Origin: Actinomycetes bacterium
Lineage (GTDB): Bacteria; Actinomycetota; Actinomycetes; Actinomycetales; Microbacteriaceae
Direction of reading: 5' to 3'
Assembly (NCBI GenBank): GCA_023431405.1
Contig: JAEYVZ010000096.1
Location: forward strand, 1 to 20,970
DNA: 20,970 nt
How positions within the stretch are numbered: the first letter of the stretch is position 1; every line of letters begins with the position of its first letter. Of the stretch, positions 6,188-14,462 are shown piece by piece. The notes beneath the pieces were generated by a model. The model saw only the letters and a list, made by a program, of their open reading frames with translations. It searched no databases and was not told the origin of the DNA. A program made the position numbers and the translations under genes.

Positions 6188-8038
6188 TCAGCGCGACGAC
6201 CTCTTCTTCGGCGGCGCCACCTGGAGCGTGAACGACGCCGTCTTGCCGTCGGGCACGACGATCGTCGGCGCGAGGAACGGCGATGTCCACGCGCGCGGGC
6301 TGCCGTTGAGCGAGGTGTACCGACGGCTGACGACGAGGGCATCCGCGCGGGCGTTCGCATCGAGCGCGGCGATGTAGGCGCCGAAGTCCGGCGCCATCTC
6401 CAGGGCGAAGTCGTCCTCCACGATGGGCGCATTCACGCGGACGTTCATGTTGCGCTGCTGGATGGCCGGCACCTGCACGGAGAACGGCGCGTATGCCGTC
6501 ACCCGCTTGGCACCCGGAGCCGGCGCAAGCACGGTGCGGAAGGCGTAGGTCTTCCCGCGCGTCACGGCGATCGGGGCCGACGACGAGACCTTCTTCCACA
6601 CGCCGTTCTGACGCATCTCCACACCCGCCACGCGCGCTGCGCGGTAGTCGGGGTCGTACACGGCGGTGACCCGCACGGCGAGCACCTTCACGTCTTCGAA
6701 CGGGTTCATCTGCAGCAGCGCGATGTCTTCCGACATCTCGTATCCGACGGCCTCGGGGAACATCTGCGGGTCGGCGACGCGGTTCGCGTTGTTGAGCGTG
6801 CGGATCTTCCCGTTCTCCCGCTGGTAGTCGATCGACCAGGTCACCTTCGCGGAGCCCTCCCACTGGTTGTCGAGCATGCGCACCGCGTCAGCTCCGAGGT
6901 GGGCGGCGGCGGCGCCGGCGACCAGCAGGCTCTCCGACACGTGGGTGACGGCCTTGCTGCGATGCGATCCGACGATGCTCGTCGTCGTGATCGGCACCGT
7001 GGCCGTTCCTGCACCGAGCCGCGCCTTGATGCCCGCGAGACGGTCGTCGACGAGGCGGCCCTTGACCTTGCCGATGGCGCTCACCATCTTGTACGAGCCG
7101 AGGAGGTCGGGGACGATGCGCGCGGCCGAGGCCCCGTGGATGTTGGCGGCGAGCTTCGAGTTGAAGTTGTTGGGGTGACCGTAGGCGAACACGTCGTCAC
7201 CGCAGATGGCGGTCACCGTGCCCACCGTGGCCTCACCCACCGCACCGTAGGCGTACGAGACGGCGATGTTGCCGCCGACGACGATCGGGTAGTCGGCTCC
7301 GCTGTCGGCGCCGCCGTCGATGGCGAGCCCGGCGCTGCGGACCCCGCGGAAACCCTCGACGTTCTTGGCCAGCTTCGAGGTGACACGGTCGAGCGCCGCG
7401 GCGGTGGTGCCGGTCGTCACACGCACCGGCTCGAGCGGGCGGATGGTCGCCGCCGTGCGGCTGGTGCGCACCTCCTCGCCCGCCATCTGGGCCACTTGCC
7501 GCTGCTCGGCGGCATCCATGCGCTGCACACCCGGGAGCTCGCCGATGGTCTTCATGTAGGCGGCGGGGGTGACACCGGCGACGTTGTCGGGCAGTGAGCT
7601 GAACCCATAGGAGACGGCGCCGACGAGCGCACCGTCGGCGTCGTAGACCGGCGAGCCCGATGCCCCCGCCCATACGCCGGCGGCCAGCGAGCCGGTCGCG
7701 CCGTTGACCACGTCGCCGTCGAGCCGCACCAGCAGGAGGTCGCGCGGCTTCCCCGACGCGTCGTAGCCGAGGCCGTTGTCGAGCTTGCCCAGGTACTCGC
7801 CCGTGAACGTCGTGGGGGCGGTGCCCTTCACCGTCGACATCCAGGTGACGTCGTCGCCCTCCTCGAGGCCGGAGATCGGAGCGATCGCGAGCTCCTGTCC
7901 GGGCACCTCGCAGAACATGTCGGCGGGTACGGCGAAGGCGGGCGCGGCCGCCGTCGAGCCGATGAGCGCGGCGAGCGCGGTTGCGATGACCGCCACGCGC
8001 GCGGTGCGGCGCCGAGGCGATATGGAGTCGGTGGTCAT
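6188..8038 (-). CDS. Exported SpoIVB peptidase S55-like protein
   Basis: The 616-residue product has a Sec signal peptide: basic RRRTAR, a hydrophobic stretch to about residue 33, and a likely cleavage after APAFA (residue 36). The mature N-terminal half matches the S55 (SpoIVB-type) peptidase domain: LLLVRLDG near 101-108, the serine motif WAGASGSPVYDADGALVGAVSYGF at 123-146 with Ser127 as probable nucleophile, AGVTPAAYM at 154-162, and FAYGHPNN at 285-291 with His288. The order is Ser before His, as in the S55-like exported proteins of other phyla, whereas sporulation SpoIVB has His before Ser. No PDZ domain is evident. The C-terminal half (about 350-616) is beta-rich and unassigned. There are only two cysteines, Cys43 and Cys279, which could form a disulfide outside the cell. 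The start at 8038 is supported by GAGGGA upstream. Substrate and activity are unknown. Confidence 0.82.
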   Translation of the reverse strand: MTTDSISPRRRTARVAVIATALAALIGSTAAAPAFAVPADMFCEVPGQELAIAPISGLEEGDDVTWMSTVKGTAPTTFTGEYLGKLDNGLGYDASGKPRDLLLVRLDGDVVNGATGSLAAGVWAGASGSPVYDADGALVGAVSYGFSSLPDNVAGVTPAAYMKTIGELPGVQRMDAAEQRQVAQMAGEEVRTSRTAATIRPLEPVRVTTGTTAAALDRVTSKLAKNVEGFRGVRSAGLAIDGGADSGADYPIVVGGNIAVSYAYGAVGEATVGTVTAICGDDVFAYGHPNNFNSKLAANIHGASAARIVPDLLGSYKMVSAIGKVKGRLVDDRLAGIKARLGAGTATVPITTTSIVGSHRSKAVTHVSESLLVAGAAAAHLGADAVRMLDNQWEGSAKVTWSIDYQRENGKIRTLNNANRVADPQMFPEAVGYEMSEDIALLQMNPFEDVKVLAVRVTAVYDPDYRAARVAGVEMRQNGVWKKVSSSAPIAVTRGKTYAFRTVLAPAPGAKRVTAYAPFSVQVPAIQQRNMNVRVNAPIVEDDFALEMAPDFGAYIAALDANARADALVVSRRYTSLNGSPRAWTSPFLAPTIVVPDGKTASFTLQVAPPKKRSSR

Positions 8039-8168
8039 GGTTCCTCCCTCGATCGGAATCGCGTCCGACGGAGGCTGAGCAACCGATTCTGTGCAGCCGG
8101 CATGGGATACGCGGCTTCCTGGATACCACGTCAGCGCGTCGGCGCCGAGGATTCCTTCCCGGATGCCG

Positions 8169-8203
8169 CGCTCCGGGCGCCCGATCACCGAGCACCCGGA
8201 GCG
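8169..8203 (-). terminator. Hairpin terminator after the amylopullulanase gene
   Basis: A stem of 9 perfect base pairs, extendable to 12 with one G-U pair, encloses an 11-base loop. It lies five bases past the stop codon at 8209 on the minus strand. There is no T tract after it, so it may be a stability or pausing hairpin instead of an intrinsic terminator. Confidence 0.5.
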
Positions 8204-8208
8204 AGGCG

Positions 8209-11200
8209 TCAGTAGATCAGGAGCGGAACGGGTGCGACCATGCGTGAATCACGGTGGTCGGCACCGCCGTCGAACGAGGTGCGCAGGAGGTGGAGTCCCC
8301 GGCTCAGCTTCGGCAGCGTCACGACGAAGCGGCCCTTCGCGGATGCCGGGAGCTCCACCGTGGCGACCGTCTTCGTGCCGTCCTTCACCGTCACGGTGCC
8401 CACCGGCGCACTGCCGTCCTCGGCGATGACCTTGCCGAGCACCCTCACGGTCGTGCCGTGCTTGGCCAGCAGCCGCTCGGGCGCAGCCACGACGACCGTG
8501 GCCACGGGTGCGGCATCGACGAGCACCGCCACCGTGCGCGCAGGGACGGAGACGGTGCCGGTCGCGGCATCCCACGTCGTCGTCTTCACCACGGCATCCG
8601 ACCCCTTCGCCTGAGCGGACGCCAGGGCGAAGCCGCGTCCGGCCAGCGCATCGATCGTCTGGGTGGTCGGCTCGGGCGAGGCGTTGAAGACGACGAGAGC
8701 GCCGTCGAGGGCTTCGTCGGCATCCGTGGAGCCGGCGCGATCGTCGATCTGCATCACGATGACGCCCGGATCGGCGTCCGGGCCGCTCCCCGGGAACGAC
8801 ACCTTCTCGGAGATGAGGTCGGCCGAGCCGAGACGAAGGAGTCCGACCTCGGAGCGGACCCGCAGGAGATCGAGGGCGGCGGACTCGGCCGCTGCCATGT
8901 CGGCGGCACCGGGCTTGAGCGCCGGGTCCGCCAGCAGAGGCTCCATGATCGGCCACTTCTCCTCGTTGTCGGCCGCACGCGGAAGCCCCGACCCGAAGGT
9001 CGACTCGGTGCCGGTCCAGTCGATGCGGTTGAACCAGTCGCCGGAGTTGTAGCTGTTGCGGTCGAGCGACTTCGACCGCAACAGTTCCGTGCCCGCATGC
9101 CAGAACGACGGCGTCTGCGAGAGCGTGACCGTGGCGAGCGACAGGGTGTTCATGCGCACGCGGTCGGCCATCGAGGTGCCCACCGGAAGCTTCAGCACCG
9201 ACAGGTCGTAGAGGGTCTCGTTGTCGTGCGCGTCGACGTAGTTGATGATCTCATCCGGCTCGTCGGCGTAGCCTGCGGGCTGGCCGTTGTAGTCGATCTC
9301 CGCCCCCGTCTTCACCGTCCCGTCGGCCGTGACCAGGGCGAAGTCGCGGAGGTTTCCCGCGAGCCCCAGCTTGACGAGGTCGGTCTGCTTCGCCAGGTCG
9401 GCCAGAGCCTGCTCGGTCGTGCCGTTGATCGGGTCGCCGTTGGGGTCGGTCCCCAGGCCCGTGCCGAACCCCTGACGGAACGTCGACCCGCTGTCGACGG
9501 GGCTGCCGCCGTGGACGGCATCGCGCAGACGGTCGTTGAAGGTGCCGATGCCGGTCCCTCCGAGCTGCCCCTGCGTCGCCTGCTCGAACAGGGCGTTGTC
9601 GGCGACCTCGCCGAAGTTCCACCCCTCGCCGTAGAGATACACCTTCGAGCCGTCGACGCCGTCCTTCTTCACCGTGAGGTCGTCGAGGGCGCTGCGCACC
9701 GCGAGCATGTTCTGCGTCGAGTGGTGCCCCATCAGGTCGAACCGGAAGCCGTCGACCTTGTAGTCGCGAGCCCACGTCACGACCGAGTCGACCATGAGCT
9801 TCTGCGCCACGGCATGCTCGGTGGCGACGTTCTGGCAGCACGTCGAGGTCTCGACCGCGCCGGCGGCGTTGAGGCGGTGGTAGTAGCCGGGAACGACCCG
9901 ATCGAGCACCGATTTCTCCCCCTGGCCCGACTGGGCGGTGTGGTTGAAGACCTGGTCGAGCACGACCTGCAGCCCCATGCCGTGCAACGCACCCACCATC
10001 GAGCGGAACTCCCCCACTCGGGCCCCGCCGTCGGGGTCGACCGCGTAGGAGCCCTCCGGCGTGGTGAAGTGATAGGGGTCGTAGCCCCAGTTGAAGCCGT
10101 CGGTATCGGCCACCGCCTCCACGCACGCCTGCTGCTCGGCGGACGCCGGACCGAACGAGGCGAGATCGCAGTCGGGAACCTGCTGTGCGGAGCGGTCCTC
10201 CTCGATCGTCGCGATGTCGAACGACGGAAGCAGGTGCACCGTGTTGATGCCCGCCTTCGCCAGCTGCTTCAGCTGCTTCGTGCCCGCGCTGTCGCGCGTG
10301 AAGGCCAGGTACGTGCCGCGCTCCGCCTCCGGGACGGTCGTGTCGGTGATCGAGAAGTCGCGGATGTGGAGTTCGTAGATCGCCCGGTCGACCGGGCGCT
10401 TCACGATCGGAGCCTTGGCCTTCTGCCACTGCTTCGGCATCCAGGTCTTGTCGTCGAGATCCACGGCGACCGACCGCGTGGAGTTCTCGGTGAGCGCCAC
10501 GGAGTACGGGTCGGTGACGGTGTTGGTCTCGACGGCATCCGTCGACGGCGCGTACACCTCCACCTCCCACACGTACTCGTCTCCCGCGAGCCCCCGGTCG
10601 CCCGCGACGGTCCAGGTGCCGGATGCCGCGTCGAACGCGGCCTCGCGGCGCACCGGATCGCCCGAGGCCCCCGCCTCCCACGTGAGGAGCGAGGCGGACT
10701 GCGCGGTCGGCGCCCACACACGGAACGTCACCGCGGCCTTGCGGCCGGACCCGGAGAACGTCACCCCGAGGCGGTCGTCGGTCACCTCGGCCGCGTAGAG
10801 ATCGTCGAGGACTCCGGGGATCTGCACGCCGGTGAACGCGGTCAGGCTGCCGTCGCCGTCTCGCTGCGCCACGCGCAGCTGGCCGCGGAGCAGATCGGCG
10901 ACCGCCGCGCGATCGGCGTCCTCCACACGCAGGGCGAGGTAGTCGGCGAGCGCGGGGAACCGTTCCTTCTGCTGGTCGGTGAGGCCGCCCGCGATCCGTG
11001 TGAGATCGATGGGGTCGCCGCCGCTCACCTCGTCTCCCGCGATGGTGAGCGCGGCGTCGGGCGAGCCGTACAGCTGCCAGGTCGTGTCACCGCTGACGTC
11101 GCCGAGCCGCGCAGGCCACGCGATCGTATCGGCGTCGATCCAGTGCGCGCGCGACTCGCCCGTGCCCGCCAACGGCGGGTCGGCGACCTCGATCTCCAGC

Positions 11201-14200
11201 AGATGGGTGGAGACGTCGTACCGGAACACCACGAACTTCCCCTCCGTCGCGCTGAACGAGATGTTGGCGCCGTCGCGCACGCCGTCGGCGCCGTAGTTCT
11301 CCGTCCAGCTGAGGCCGTGGGCGACCTTGAGCTCGTACGAGCCGGTGGGGATGCGGTTCGTCGAGAATTCGTAGACCCGGTCGCGGTCACCGTCGAGCAT
11401 GAGGCTGCGCAGACAGTCGGGCGCCCAGTCGCCGCTGCAGCCGAGCTCGCTCTGGAACGAGCCGGGGAGGGTCACCACGGGCCCCTCGGCCGTCGACTGC
11501 ACCTGCTTGGTGCGCGGGTCGAAGTAGAACGTGATCGAACCGCCGTCGTGGGTGATCGCGATGTTCGCTCCACCCGCGACGCCGCCCGCGCCGTAGTTCT
11601 CATCCCAGCTCTTCTCCGTCGCGACCTTGTACTCGTACGAGCCCGCCGGGAGGTCTGCGGTGAGCCGCCAGACGCCGTCGACAAGGGTCATCTGCGCAGC
11701 GTCGCAATCGGGCTGCCAGTCTCCGCTGCACCCCATCTCCGAGTTGAGACTTCCCGCGATGCTCACGAAGTCGTACGCCGTGGGCTCGCCGGGTTCCTCG
11801 GGCTCCTCCTCGACAGCGAGCGTGACGCGGTTGCCGACCGATGCGTAGGTGGAGGCCGCCGAACGCTGACCCGCGGCATCCGTCGAGACGGCGCGGTACT
11901 CGACGAGCGTGCCCTTCTCGAGGCCGCGCACATCGTGGAACACGCGCGGGTCGGTGTCTTCGGCGGTCCCGAGCGGATGCCAGTCGTCCGACCCGACGAC
12001 CCGCCACGCGAAGCTCGTCTCGCGCCACGACTGGTCGGCGGTCGCGGCGACCGGGCTCGAACCGCCGATGCCGGCACCGGCTTCGGGCGCGGCGACGGTC
12101 AGCGCAGCGGCTTCGCTCGGAGCGGAGACCTCCGCGTCGGCGCGGTACACGACGGCCGACAGGGCCGGGACGGTCACGGTCGCAGTGGCCTCGGCATCGG
12201 AGGCGACCGCTCCGCCGTCGACGCCGTAGACAGGGGCGAACGACGCATCGGCGGTCAGGGTCGGGACATCGACCGTCTGGTCTTCATCGGTGTTGTTGAG
12301 GGCGACGAGGTACTCGGTGCGCTCGGTGCGGTCGACGCGCGAGAAGGCGTACACGCCGTCGGCGGCGTACCGCTCGATCTGGGCTCCGTCGACGAGTGCC
12401 GGGTGCTCCGCCCGCACCGCCGACAGTGCCGCCACGTGCTCGTACACGGGCGCCGCGGTGTCATAGCGGTCGACCTCGCCGACGGTCTCTCCGGTGAGCA
12501 GCCGCTGGTTCTGGTACTCGCCGACCTGCGAGGCGAACAGCGACTGACGGGCGCTGCGGTCGTTGCCGGGCGAGGCGCCCGTGAAGCCCTGTTCGTCGCC
12601 GTAGTAGACGACCGGCTGACCGCGCGAGAGGAAGAGCAGGTCGTGCGCGAGGAGGTCCCGCTCCAACGCGTCAGGCGAGTCCTTGAGGAAGTACCCGATG
12701 CGCCCCATGTCGTGGTTGCCGAGGAATGTCGGAAGCGCCGTCGACGACGAATCGGGCGTCGTGTAGCGGTCGTCGCCGGCGAACAGCTTCGACAGCGTCG
12801 AGACGTTCCCGCCCTTGGCGAAGCTCGTCGCCGCAGACTGGAAGCCGAAGTCGAGCACCGAGTTCATGTCGGTGTCGCGCACGTAGGGTGCAAGGACCGC
12901 GGGGTCGGCGTCGTACACCTCGCCGAACATGAAGAAGTCGTCCTTGCCCTGGGCATGGGCGTAGTCGAGCACCTCTGCGGTCCAGGTCTCCCAGAACTCG
13001 ACGTTCACGTGCTTGGCGGTGTCGATGCGGAACCCGTCGATGCCGAGGTCGATCCAGTCCTGGTACACGTCGACGAAGCCGCTCACGACCTCGGGGTTCT
13101 CGGTCATGAGGTCATCGAGGCCGGCGAAGTCTCCGTACGTCGTCGACTCGCCCGAATACGTCGAGTCACCCCGGTTGTGGTACAGCGTGACGTCGTTGAG
13201 CCACGCGGGCACCTTGACATCCGTCTCCTCCTCGGTGACGACCGGCACGTACGGGAAGCTCGTCGCCGGGTCGAGGGCGGGGAAGTCGTCTGTGCCGGCG
13301 TAGTCGGCCGGGTCGAAGGCGGTGCCCTCGGCATCCCGATACGGGCGCGTGGCCTGGTCGATGTACGAGTACTGGCCGCCCTCGTAGGCGATGACGTCGG
13401 CGGTGTGGTTCGTGATGATGTCGAAGTAGACGTCGATGCCCTCTGCGTGGGCTTCGTCGATGAACGCCTCGAGCTCTTCGTTGGTGCCCAGGTGGGGGTC
13501 GATCTGGGTGAAGTCGGTGATCCAGTAGCCGTGATACCCGGCGCTCGCCTGGTCGCCCTCCCCCTGCACCGGCTTGTTCTTGAAGCTGGGCGTGAGCCAG
13601 ATGGCGGTCGTGCCGAGGCCCTTGATGTAGTCGAGGTTGCCGCGCAGGCCCGCGATGTCACCGCCGTTGAAGAAGCCTGTGGAGGTCGGGTCGAACCCCG
13701 TGGCGAGCCGGTCGCCGCTGAGCCCGCCCTCGTCGTTGTCCTCGTCGCCGTTGGCGAAGCGGTCGGTCATGACGAAGTAGAACTGCTTGCCGTCGCCCGC
13801 CTGACGGACCGGCTCCGACACGAGGTCGTCGTCTGCGGCGGCGTAGCCTGCGCGGAGCGAGACGACCTCGACACCCACACGGTGCTGCACGTCGTCGAAG
13901 AGGAAGCGCAGCGTCGACGGACCTGCGATGGTCAGCGGGATGTCGTCGCCGCCGCCGTCGAGCCCGTACGCCTCGTCCCAGGTGTCACCGACGGCGACCT
14001 TGTACTTCCACGAGCCGGCGGGCACCTCGAACTCCGCCGCGTAGAGATCGGGCGTGGTGGTGGGGGCGAGTTCTGTCGCTGCGCAGTCGGGCTGCCAGTC
14101 GCCGGGGCAGCCGAGTTCGCTCTGGAGGTCGCCGACGAGGGCGAAGGTGCGCGGCTCAGCGCCGGCCGCGGCCGGGGCGGTGACCGCGATCCCCCCGGCG

Positions 14201-14319
14201 ACGAGGGCGGCGGATGCCAGGACGGCGAGCAGGCGGCTCAGCCGCCGCGCCGCCGATCGCGGATGCGGGCGGGCGGGCTGGAGCGACGAGGAGGACGGGG
14301 AGGACGACGACTTCGGCAT
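8209..14319 (-). CDS. Secreted amylopullulanase (GH13 alpha-amylase fused to GH13 pullulanase)
   Basis: The 2036-residue enzyme should degrade extracellular starch, cutting alpha-1,4 and alpha-1,6 bonds. It has a signal peptide (about 1-53, cleavage near AAGAEP). In order follow an X25-type module (57-152) and an alpha-amylase GH13 domain (about 178-725) with DIITNH at 300-305, nucleophile Asp433 in DGFRIDTAKH, acid Glu467 in FGEV and Asp537 in GNHD. Next are an FnIII-like stretch (733-830), two X25 modules (849-943, 950-1046), a pullulanase N2-like domain (about 1056-1180) and a CBM48-like domain (about 1185-1290). The second GH13 domain carries FNWGYDP at 1409-1415, DQVFNH at 1455-1460, Asp1528 in DGFRFD, Glu1565 in YGEGW and Asp1699 in DAHDN. 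It resembles limit-dextrinase-type pullulanases (GH13_13). The C-terminus holds a pullulanase beta-domain and an Ig-like repeat (about 1940-2036). No LPXTG anchor is present. CAGGAG precedes the ATG. Confidence 0.95.
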   Translation of the reverse strand: MPKSSSSPSSSSLQPARPHPRSAARRLSRLLAVLASAALVAGGIAVTAPAAAGAEPRTFALVGDLQSELGCPGDWQPDCAATELAPTTTPDLYAAEFEVPAGSWKYKVAVGDTWDEAYGLDGGGDDIPLTIAGPSTLRFLFDDVQHRVGVEVVSLRAGYAAADDDLVSEPVRQAGDGKQFYFVMTDRFANGDEDNDEGGLSGDRLATGFDPTSTGFFNGGDIAGLRGNLDYIKGLGTTAIWLTPSFKNKPVQGEGDQASAGYHGYWITDFTQIDPHLGTNEELEAFIDEAHAEGIDVYFDIITNHTADVIAYEGGQYSYIDQATRPYRDAEGTAFDPADYAGTDDFPALDPATSFPYVPVVTEEETDVKVPAWLNDVTLYHNRGDSTYSGESTTYGDFAGLDDLMTENPEVVSGFVDVYQDWIDLGIDGFRIDTAKHVNVEFWETWTAEVLDYAHAQGKDDFFMFGEVYDADPAVLAPYVRDTDMNSVLDFGFQSAATSFAKGGNVSTLSKLFAGDDRYTTPDSSSTALPTFLGNHDMGRIGYFLKDSPDALERDLLAHDLLFLSRGQPVVYYGDEQGFTGASPGNDRSARQSLFASQVGEYQNQRLLTGETVGEVDRYDTAAPVYEHVAALSAVRAEHPALVDGAQIERYAADGVYAFSRVDRTERTEYLVALNNTDEDQTVDVPTLTADASFAPVYGVDGGAVASDAEATATVTVPALSAVVYRADAEVSAPSEAAALTVAAPEAGAGIGGSSPVAATADQSWRETSFAWRVVGSDDWHPLGTAEDTDPRVFHDVRGLEKGTLVEYRAVSTDAAGQRSAASTYASVGNRVTLAVEEEPEEPGEPTAYDFVSIAGSLNSEMGCSGDWQPDCDAAQMTLVDGVWRLTADLPAGSYEYKVATEKSWDENYGAGGVAGGANIAITHDGGSITFYFDPRTKQVQSTAEGPVVTLPGSFQSELGCSGDWAPDCLRSLMLDGDRDRVYEFSTNRIPTGSYELKVAHGLSWTENYGADGVRDGANISFSATEGKFVVFRYDVSTHLLEIEVADPPLAGTGESRAHWIDADTIAWPARLGDVSGDTTWQLYGSPDAALTIAGDEVSGGDPIDLTRIAGGLTDQQKERFPALADYLALRVEDADRAAVADLLRGQLRVAQRDGDGSLTAFTGVQIPGVLDDLYAAEVTDDRLGVTFSGSGRKAAVTFRVWAPTAQSASLLTWEAGASGDPVRREAAFDAASGTWTVAGDRGLAGDEYVWEVEVYAPSTDAVETNTVTDPYSVALTENSTRSVAVDLDDKTWMPKQWQKAKAPIVKRPVDRAIYELHIRDFSITDTTVPEAERGTYLAFTRDSAGTKQLKQLAKAGINTVHLLPSFDIATIEEDRSAQQVPDCDLASFGPASAEQQACVEAVADTDGFNWGYDPYHFTTPEGSYAVDPDGGARVGEFRSMVGALHGMGLQVVLDQVFNHTAQSGQGEKSVLDRVVPGYYHRLNAAGAVETSTCCQNVATEHAVAQKLMVDSVVTWARDYKVDGFRFDLMGHHSTQNMLAVRSALDDLTVKKDGVDGSKVYLYGEGWNFGEVADNALFEQATQGQLGGTGIGTFNDRLRDAVHGGSPVDSGSTFRQGFGTGLGTDPNGDPINGTTEQALADLAKQTDLVKLGLAGNLRDFALVTADGTVKTGAEIDYNGQPAGYADEPDEIINYVDAHDNETLYDLSVLKLPVGTSMADRVRMNTLSLATVTLSQTPSFWHAGTELLRSKSLDRNSYNSGDWFNRIDWTGTESTFGSGLPRAADNEEKWPIMEPLLADPALKPGAADMAAAESAALDLLRVRSEVGLLRLGSADLISEKVSFPGSGPDADPGVIVMQIDDRAGSTDADEALDGALVVFNASPEPTTQTIDALAGRGFALASAQAKGSDAVVKTTTWDAATGTVSVPARTVAVLVDAAPVATVVVAAPERLLAKHGTTVRVLGKVIAEDGSAPVGTVTVKDGTKTVATVELPASAKGRFVVTLPKLSRGLHLLRTSFDGGADHRDSRMVAPVPLLIY
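11182..11472 (-). repeat. X25-type module copy 3 (within amylopullulanase)
   Basis: Residues 950-1046 follow copy 2 after a linker of about six residues. The core GSFQSELGCSGDWAPDC, PTGSYELKVA, SWTENYG and DGANISF matches copy 2 closely, which supports an internal duplication. It leads directly into the pullulanase N2-like domain. Confidence 0.85.
11491..11775 (-). repeat. X25-type module copy 2 (within amylopullulanase)
   Basis: Residues 849-943 begin the tandem pair between the two catalytic domains. The core GSLNSEMGCSGDWQPDC, PAGSYEYKVA, SWDENYG and GGANIAI follow the X25 pattern known from bacillary pullulanases. An acidic Glu/Pro linker (EEEPEEPGEPT) precedes it. Confidence 0.85.
13864..14151 (-). 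repeat. X25-type module copy 1 (within amylopullulanase)
   Basis: Residues 57-152 precede the alpha-amylase domain. The core GDLQSELGCPGDWQPDC, followed by PAGSWKYKVAV and DTWDEAYG, is shared with the two later copies. The paired cysteines 71 and 79 probably form a small disulfide loop. This copy is the most divergent of the three: GGGDDIPLTI replaces GGANIAIT. Confidence 0.8.
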
Positions 14320-14419
14320 GAGGACTCCTGAGCGTGCGCAGGCACGGCGGTGTGTCTGCGGCTGTCCAGGAGACGATACTCAGACCGGTCACAGTCCCGG
14401 GTGAGAAAGCCCTCATATT

Positions 14420-14459
14420 GAGGGGGGCGCCGCGGGTGTGAACCGCCGGCGCCCCCCTC
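14420..14459 (-). terminator. Strong hairpin terminator after prpC
   Basis: Perfect 12-bp arms (GAGGGGGGCGCC and GGCGCCCCCCTC) with further pairing inside lie three bases after the prpC stop. The minus-strand tail CAATATGAGGGCTTTCTC is only partly T-rich. The stem ends the methylcitrate operon and insulates the amylopullulanase gene that starts at 14319. Confidence 0.75.
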
Positions 14460-14462
14460 TCG

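Noticed and set aside
6062..7597. A 511-codon open frame on the plus strand opposite the S55-like gene
   Set aside because: It begins inside the palindrome of the dehydrogenase promoter, crosses the terminator, and gives a His/Arg-rich sequence with no motif.
8105..8126. Direct repeat GGATAC (8105-8110 and 8121-8126) upstream of the S55-like gene
   Set aside because: Six-base repeats 16 bases apart are weak, and I could not connect them to a convincing promoter or regulator.
8254..14331. A 2025-codon open frame on the plus strand opposite the amylopullulanase gene
   Set aside because: It is an antisense shadow: the minus strand carries signal peptide, catalytic motifs and repeats, while this reading is Arg/Val/Gly-rich with no recognisable domain. 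Long antisense frames are common in GC-rich genes.
14383..14390. GACCGGTC palindrome upstream of the amylopullulanase gene as a sugar-regulator operator
   Set aside because: The symmetry stops at eight bases, it does not resemble LacI/MalR-type sites, and no promoter could be placed around it.
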